Below, one piece after another: positions 7,176 through 10,426 of a DNA stretch of 10,426 nucleotides. Position 1 is the first letter of the stretch. The number at the start of each line of letters is the position of its first letter. The notes below the pieces were generated by a model. That model was not told where the DNA came from. It saw only the letters and a program-made list of their open reading frames with translations, and ran no database searches. The DNA comes from Deltaproteobacteria bacterium (GTDB lineage Bacteria > Myxococcota_A > UBA9160 > PR03): contig JAGSPS010000086.1 in the NCBI GenBank assembly GCA_018262315.1, positions 1 through 10,426 on the forward strand. Direction: 5' to 3'. The position numbers were made by a program, and so were the translations under genes.

Positions 7176-8450
7176 ATGGCGATCACGGTGGAGCTTCCCG
7201 CGCTCGGCGAGAGCGTCGTCGAGGGCACGATCACGAAGTGGTTCGTGAAGGAAGGCGACCGCGTCGAGCGCGACCAGCCGCTCGTCGAAGTCAGCACCGA
7301 CAAGGTCGACGCCGAGATCCCGGCGCCCGAAGCGGGTGTGATCGAGCGGATCCTCGCGCCGGAGGGCGAGACGGTTCCGGTCGGCGCCGCGCTCGTGACG
7401 ATCTCGACCGGCGGCGCTGCCGCCGCGGCCCCGAAGCCGGTCGCCGCGAAACAGGCCGAGCCGAAGCTCGCAAAGCCCGTCGAGCCGAAGCAGGCCGAGG
7501 TCGCGGCGGCGCCGGCGCGCCGCGCGACGCCGGTTGCAAAGCGCGCCGCCGCGGAAGCCGGCGTCGATCTGCGCGACGTCGAAGCGACGGGCGTCGGCGG
7601 TCGCGTGACGAAGGGCGACGTCGCGCGCGGCGTCGCGGCGACCGCCGCCCCTGCGGCGCCGCGACCGCTGGGAGCGCCCGCGCCGATCCACCGCGTCGCA
7701 CTTCCGGGTGCCGGCAATCAGCCGCCCTATCTCTCGTACCAGGTGCAGGAGGGCGATCGCGTCATTCCGATGACGCCGCTGCGCAAGATCGTCGCCGAGC
7801 ACATGGTGCTCTCGAAGCAGATCTCGCCGCACGTCGGCGCCGTCGCAGAAGTCGACATGCAGGGCGTCGTGCGCGCGCGCGACGCCCACAAGAAGGCGTT
7901 CCAGGCGCAGCACGGCTTCAGTCTCACGTTCCTGCCGTTCATCGTGCACGCGGCGGTGCGCGCGCTGCGGGAGTTCCCGCGCCTCAACGCTTCGGTGCTC
8001 GAAGACGCGATCGTCGAGAAGCGTGCGATCCACATCGGCGTCGCGGTCGAGACCGAGAAGGGGCTCGTGGTGCCGGTGGTGCGCGACGCCGACCGCCTCT
8101 CGCTCGCCGGCCTCGCCGCGGCGATCGAGGATCTCTCGGCGCGCGCGCGGACCAAGAAGCTATCGCCCGACGACCTGCGCGGCGGCACGTTCACCGTCTC
8201 GAACCCCGGCCGGCACGGGAATCTCTACGGCTTCGCGATCATCAACCAGCCCCAGGTCGGCATCCTCCGCATGGGCGAGATCGTGAAGCGCCCCGTCGTG
8301 CGCACGACCGACGGGGAAGACGCCATCGTGATCCGCCCGATCATGCACCTCGCGCTGTCCTACGATCACCGCGCCGTCGACGGCGCGCCGGCGAACGCGT
8401 TCCTGCACCACGTGCGGGAACTGCTCGAGGGCGGCGATTTCGAGTCGTAG
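7176..8450 (+). CDS. sucB: 2-oxo acid dehydrogenase E2 (dihydrolipoyl acyltransferase, SucB-like)
   Basis: E2 forms the core of a 2-oxo acid dehydrogenase complex and transfers the acyl group from lipoate to CoA. The 424-residue protein has one lipoyl domain (about 1-77) with the lipoylated Lys43 in VSTDKVDAEIPAP. An Ala/Pro/Lys linker leads to a peripheral subunit-binding domain (about 115-152, TPVAKRAAAEAGVDL and GVGGRVTKGDV). The catalytic domain runs from about 197 to the end, with His398 and Asp402 in SYDHRAVDG. A single lipoyl domain with the STDKVD sequence and the INQPQVGILRMGEIVKRPVV segment favour the succinyltransferase (2-oxoglutarate) type; a branched-chain or mixed-specificity E2 is not excluded. 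GAGGGAAG upstream supports the ATG at 7176. No E1 gene is in the window. It lies between lpdA and nuoI, interrupting the nuo genes. Confidence 0.88.
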   Translation: MAITVELPALGESVVEGTITKWFVKEGDRVERDQPLVEVSTDKVDAEIPAPEAGVIERILAPEGETVPVGAALVTISTGGAAAAAPKPVAAKQAEPKLAKPVEPKQAEVAAAPARRATPVAKRAAAEAGVDLRDVEATGVGGRVTKGDVARGVAATAAPAAPRPLGAPAPIHRVALPGAGNQPPYLSYQVQEGDRVIPMTPLRKIVAEHMVLSKQISPHVGAVAEVDMQGVVRARDAHKKAFQAQHGFSLTFLPFIVHAAVRALREFPRLNASVLEDAIVEKRAIHIGVAVETEKGLVVPVVRDADRLSLAGLAAAIEDLSARARTKKLSPDDLRGGTFTVSNPGRHGNLYGFAIINQPQVGILRMGEIVKRPVVRTTDGEDAIVIRPIMHLALSYDHRAVDGAPANAFLHHVRELLEGGDFES

Positions 8451-8479
8451 GCGGCCCCGTCCCGCGGCGTCTCGCCGAT

Positions 8480-8504
8480 GCGCAGGGGCTCCGCTAGCCT
8501 GCGC
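8480..8504. promoter_or_regulatory. Inverted repeat overlapping the candidate nuoI promoter
   Basis: GCGCAGG (8480-8486) and CCTGCGC (8498-8504) form a perfect 7-bp inverted repeat with an 11-base spacer. A slightly longer pairing is possible with a bulge. It covers the putative -10 and ends five bases before the nuoI ATG. It could be an operator, an RNA hairpin after the E2 gene, or chance in GC-rich DNA. No U-run follows. Confidence 0.3.
8495..8500 (+). promoter_or_regulatory. Candidate -10 element (TAGCCT) for nuoI
   Basis: GCTAGCCTGCG matches the GCTATGCTGCG ahead of nuoB at nine of eleven bases. It ends nine bases before the nuoI ATG, so a transcript from it would be leaderless or nearly so, consistent with the lack of a clear ribosome binding site there. 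No good -35 is visible. Confidence 0.3.
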
Positions 8505-8509
8505 GCCGC

Positions 8510-9085
8510 ATGGGGGCACGCGTCGTCACGGTCAAGCGCCACGAGAATCTCGGCCTGGCCGAGCGCACCTATCTGCCGGCGATCTTGAAGGGCCTCGCGA
8601 CGACGAGCCGCCACTTCTTCCACAACCTCGGCGGCTGGCTCTCCGGAAAGCGCACCGCCTTCGTCGTGCAGTATCCCGAGGAGCGCGTCGACTTTCCCGA
8701 TGCGTTCCGCGGCATGCCGGTGCTCGTCGCGCTCGACGACGGACTGCCCAAGTGCGTCGCCTGCGGGCTTTGCGAGTTCGCGTGCCCCACCGACTGCATC
8801 ACGATCATTCCGGGCGAATTGCCCGCGCGCGGCATCGAGCGCTACCCGGAGGCGTTCCAGATCGACATGTCGCGCTGCATGTTCTGTGGCCTCTGCGAAG
8901 AGGCCTGCCCCGAGGAGGCAATCGTGATGAGCCGCGAAATCGAGCTGGCCAGCTACGACCGCGACTCGATGTTGTACCAGAAGGCCGAGCTGCTGGTCCC
9001 CGCGAACTTGTTGAAGCGCCGACTCGAATTCATCCGCGCCGAGTACGACCGCCAGCCCGCGCCGCGTTCGCGGAACGCCGAGTGA
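8510..9085 (+). CDS. nuoI: NADH-quinone oxidoreductase subunit I (2x[4Fe-4S] ferredoxin-like)
   Basis: NuoI holds clusters N6a and N6b, which carry electrons to N2 on NuoB. Two complete CX2CX2CX3CP motifs are seen in the 191-residue protein: Cys82, 85, 88 and 92 in CVACGLCEFACP, and Cys123, 126, 129 and 133 in CMFCGLCEEACP. The N-terminal part (about 20-57) has the membrane-facing helix and the QYPEERVDFPDAFRGMPVL lead-in typical of NuoI. The ATG at 8510 has no obvious ribosome binding site. It follows the E2 gene after 59 bases and overlaps nuoC by one base in TGATG, so these two are coupled. In most bacteria nuoI follows nuoH; here it comes directly before nuoC and nuoD. Confidence 0.95.
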   Translation: MGARVVTVKRHENLGLAERTYLPAILKGLATTSRHFFHNLGGWLSGKRTAFVVQYPEERVDFPDAFRGMPVLVALDDGLPKCVACGLCEFACPTDCITIIPGELPARGIERYPEAFQIDMSRCMFCGLCEEACPEEAIVMSREIELASYDRDSMLYQKAELLVPANLLKRRLEFIRAEYDRQPAPRSRNAE

Positions 9086-9609
9086 TGGACGCCGCGCAGG
9101 GCCGCGTGCTGGAGGATTTCGGTTCGGCGGCGCTGCGCCGCTTGCTCGACGCCTTCCCGGGCGACGTGCTGGCGACGCACGCGGAGCGCGGCGACGCGAC
9201 CGCCGTGGTCGATGCGGCGCGCAACGTCGAAGTGCTGCGCTTCCTGCGCGACACCGCCGGCCTCGGCTTCGACATGCTCATCGACCTGACGGTCGTCGAC
9301 TACGCCGGCTACCCGGATCGCGACGGGCCGCGCTTCGAAGTCGTCTACCAGCTGCTCTCGAGCCAGCACATGCACCGCGTGCGCGTGAAGGCGGGCGTGC
9401 CCGAGATGCCGTGTCAGATCGATTCGTGCGTCGCGGTCTGGCCTGCTGCGAACTGGATGGAGCGAGAGGCCTTCGATCTCTACGGCGTGCGCTTCCGCAA
9501 TCATCCGGATCTGCGCCGCATCCTGCTCTACGAGGAGTTCGAGGGCCACCCGCTGCGCAAGGACTACCCGAAGGAGCGGCGCCAGCCGCTCGTCGGCCCG
9601 AGGAACTGA
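9085..9609 (+). CDS. nuoC: NADH-quinone oxidoreductase subunit C (30-kDa type)
   Basis: NuoC is the 30-kDa subunit of the peripheral arm of complex I, packed against NuoD and NuoB; it carries no cofactor. The 174-residue product has the family signature near its C-terminus: WMEREAFDLYGVRFRNHPDL followed by RRILLYEEFEGHPLRKDYP (together 124-162). An N-terminal alpha/beta part contains LIDLTVVDYAGYP (65-77). The ATG at 9085 is fixed by the one-base overlap with the nuoI stop. It is a separate gene, not the fused NuoCD of E. coli. nuoD follows after 26 bases. Confidence 0.95.
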   Translation: MDAAQGRVLEDFGSAALRRLLDAFPGDVLATHAERGDATAVVDAARNVEVLRFLRDTAGLGFDMLIDLTVVDYAGYPDRDGPRFEVVYQLLSSQHMHRVRVKAGVPEMPCQIDSCVAVWPAANWMEREAFDLYGVRFRNHPDLRRILLYEEFEGHPLRKDYPKERRQPLVGPRN

Positions 9610-9621
9610 GACCGGATGACC

Positions 9622-9627
9622 AGAGGG
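9622..9627 (+). promoter_or_regulatory. Ribosome binding site of nuoD
   Basis: AGAGGG lies eight bases before the ATG at 9636 and supports that start. An ATG at 9616 is out of frame and stops after six codons. Confidence 0.55.
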
Positions 9628-9635
9628 TTCTGCTG

Positions 9636-10426
9636 ATGGTTCACGCCCGCACGCGCGAAAGCGACTTCGACCGGGATCTGCACGCCGAACACCAGGTCCT
9701 CAACATGGGGCCGTCGCACCCGGCGACGCACGGCACCGTCAAGTTCCTGATCGAACTCGACGGCGAGACGATCGTCGATCTCGACATCCAGGTCGGCTAC
9801 CTGCACCGCGGCTTCGAGAAGGAATGCGAGAGCGGCACCTGGTACCAGGCGATCCCGTACACCGATCGCCTCAACTACAACTCGGCGATCCTCGCGAACG
9901 TCGGCTACTGCCTCGCCGTCGAGAAGCTGCTCGACCTCGAAACGCCCGAGCGCTGCCAGTGGCTGCGCACGATGGCCAGCGAGCTTTCGCGGCTCGGCGA
10001 TCACCTGACACGCTGCGGCGCAGCCTGTCTCGAGCTGTCAGCGATGACGCCGTTCCTGTACGGCATCGAGGCGCGCGAGCTCACCTGGGATCTGATCGAG
10101 ATCCTGTGCGGCGCGCGCGTCACGTCGAACTACGTGCGCATCGGCGGCGTGAAGCACGAGATGCCGCCGTCGTTCCCGGGCGTGTGCCGCGCGAACATCG
10201 CGAAGATCCGCACGCTGCTCCGGGACTACGAGAACGTCGTCACGCAAAACCGGCTCTTCGTCGATCGCCTGCGCGGCACGGGCATGCTCCCGAAGCAGAC
10301 GCTGCTCGAGTACGCCGTCACGGGCCCCCTGCTGCGCGCCGCCGGTGTGCCGATGGACCTGCGCAAGGATCAGCCCTATCTCAAGTACGCCGAACTCGAC
10401 TTCGACGTCCCGATCGGCGAAGTCGG
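9636..10426 (+). CDS. nuoD: NADH-quinone oxidoreductase subunit D, 5' part (runs off the window)
   Basis: NuoD, the 49-kDa subunit, is homologous to the large subunit of [NiFe] hydrogenases and with NuoB forms the quinone-binding site. The frame runs open from 9636 to the window edge, giving 263 of the roughly 400 residues expected. NMGPSHPATHG (23-33) provides the conserved His32 of the quinone-site loop. Tyr81 in PYTDRLNY corresponds to the tyrosine that contacts the quinone head group. GYLHRGFEKECE and NVGYCLAVEKLL (89-100) are family signatures, as is MASELSRLGDHLTRCG (113-128). The form GYLHRGFEKE...YTDRLNYNS resembles deltaproteobacterial NuoD as I recall it. It follows nuoC in the same operon; the remaining nuo genes would be expected beyond the edge or at another locus. 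Confidence 0.95.
   Translation, partial: MVHARTRESDFDRDLHAEHQVLNMGPSHPATHGTVKFLIELDGETIVDLDIQVGYLHRGFEKECESGTWYQAIPYTDRLNYNSAILANVGYCLAVEKLLDLETPERCQWLRTMASELSRLGDHLTRCGAACLELSAMTPFLYGIEARELTWDLIEILCGARVTSNYVRIGGVKHEMPPSFPGVCRANIAKIRTLLRDYENVVTQNRLFVDRLRGTGMLPKQTLLEYAVTGPLLRAAGVPMDLRKDQPYLKYAELDFDVPIGEV

Noticed and set aside
8510..9085. A stand-alone ferredoxin rather than NuoI
   Set aside because: The N-terminal extension, the spacing of the two cluster motifs and the overlap with nuoC all fit NuoI.

Overview
The window is a high-GC (visibly about two-thirds G+C) piece of a bacterial chromosome. It is densely coding and consists mostly of core-metabolism genes. Several traits fit an aerobic Gram-negative bacterium of the broad deltaproteobacterial / Myxococcota-like assemblage, probably known from environmental genomes. 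These are the hopanoid enzyme HpnH, a phosphatidylcholine synthase of the Pcs type, a ferrochelatase with an internal cysteine-rich segment, and NuoD/NuoI sequences of the kind I associate with deltaproteobacteria. The taxonomic placement is inference; no rRNA or other decisive marker is present.

Layout. Positions 1-107 may hold the 3' end of an upstream gene. hpnH (165-1535, +) encodes the radical SAM adenosylhopane synthase with an extra C-terminal domain. It meets hemH (1532-2593, -) tail to tail, the two stop codons sharing a CTAG. Next comes a nested inverted repeat of about 140 bp (2657-2794) that looks like a REP/BIME-type or miniature mobile element. A two-gene minus-strand operon follows: pcs (4118-4897) and an FAD-dependent oxidoreductase (2811-4121), overlapping by ATGA. 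A divergent intergenic region (4898-5113) carries 2.5 copies of a 44-bp tandem repeat and candidate promoters in both directions. The rest is on the plus strand: nuoB (5114-5665), lpdA (5746-7158), a sucB-like E2 gene (7176-8450), nuoI (8510-9085), nuoC (9085-9609) and the start of nuoD (9636 to the edge).

How the genes fit together. The left half is membrane-centred: hopanoid tailoring and phosphatidylcholine synthesis, plus the last step of haem synthesis. The right half joins the complex I subunits that make up the quinone-reducing (Q) module (NuoB, I, C, D) to E3 and E2 of a 2-oxo acid dehydrogenase complex, whose product NADH is the substrate of complex I. nuoA is absent next to nuoB, and E1 of the dehydrogenase is not in the window. 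The order nuoB-lpdA-sucB-nuoI-nuoC-nuoD is unusual.

The most interesting signals are the Q-module/2-oxo acid dehydrogenase interleaving, the C-terminal domain on HpnH, the nested palindromic element, and a recurring GCTAnnCTG promoter-like motif upstream of four genes. I did not find a clearly new defence, toxin or secretion system; this is mainly a housekeeping region.
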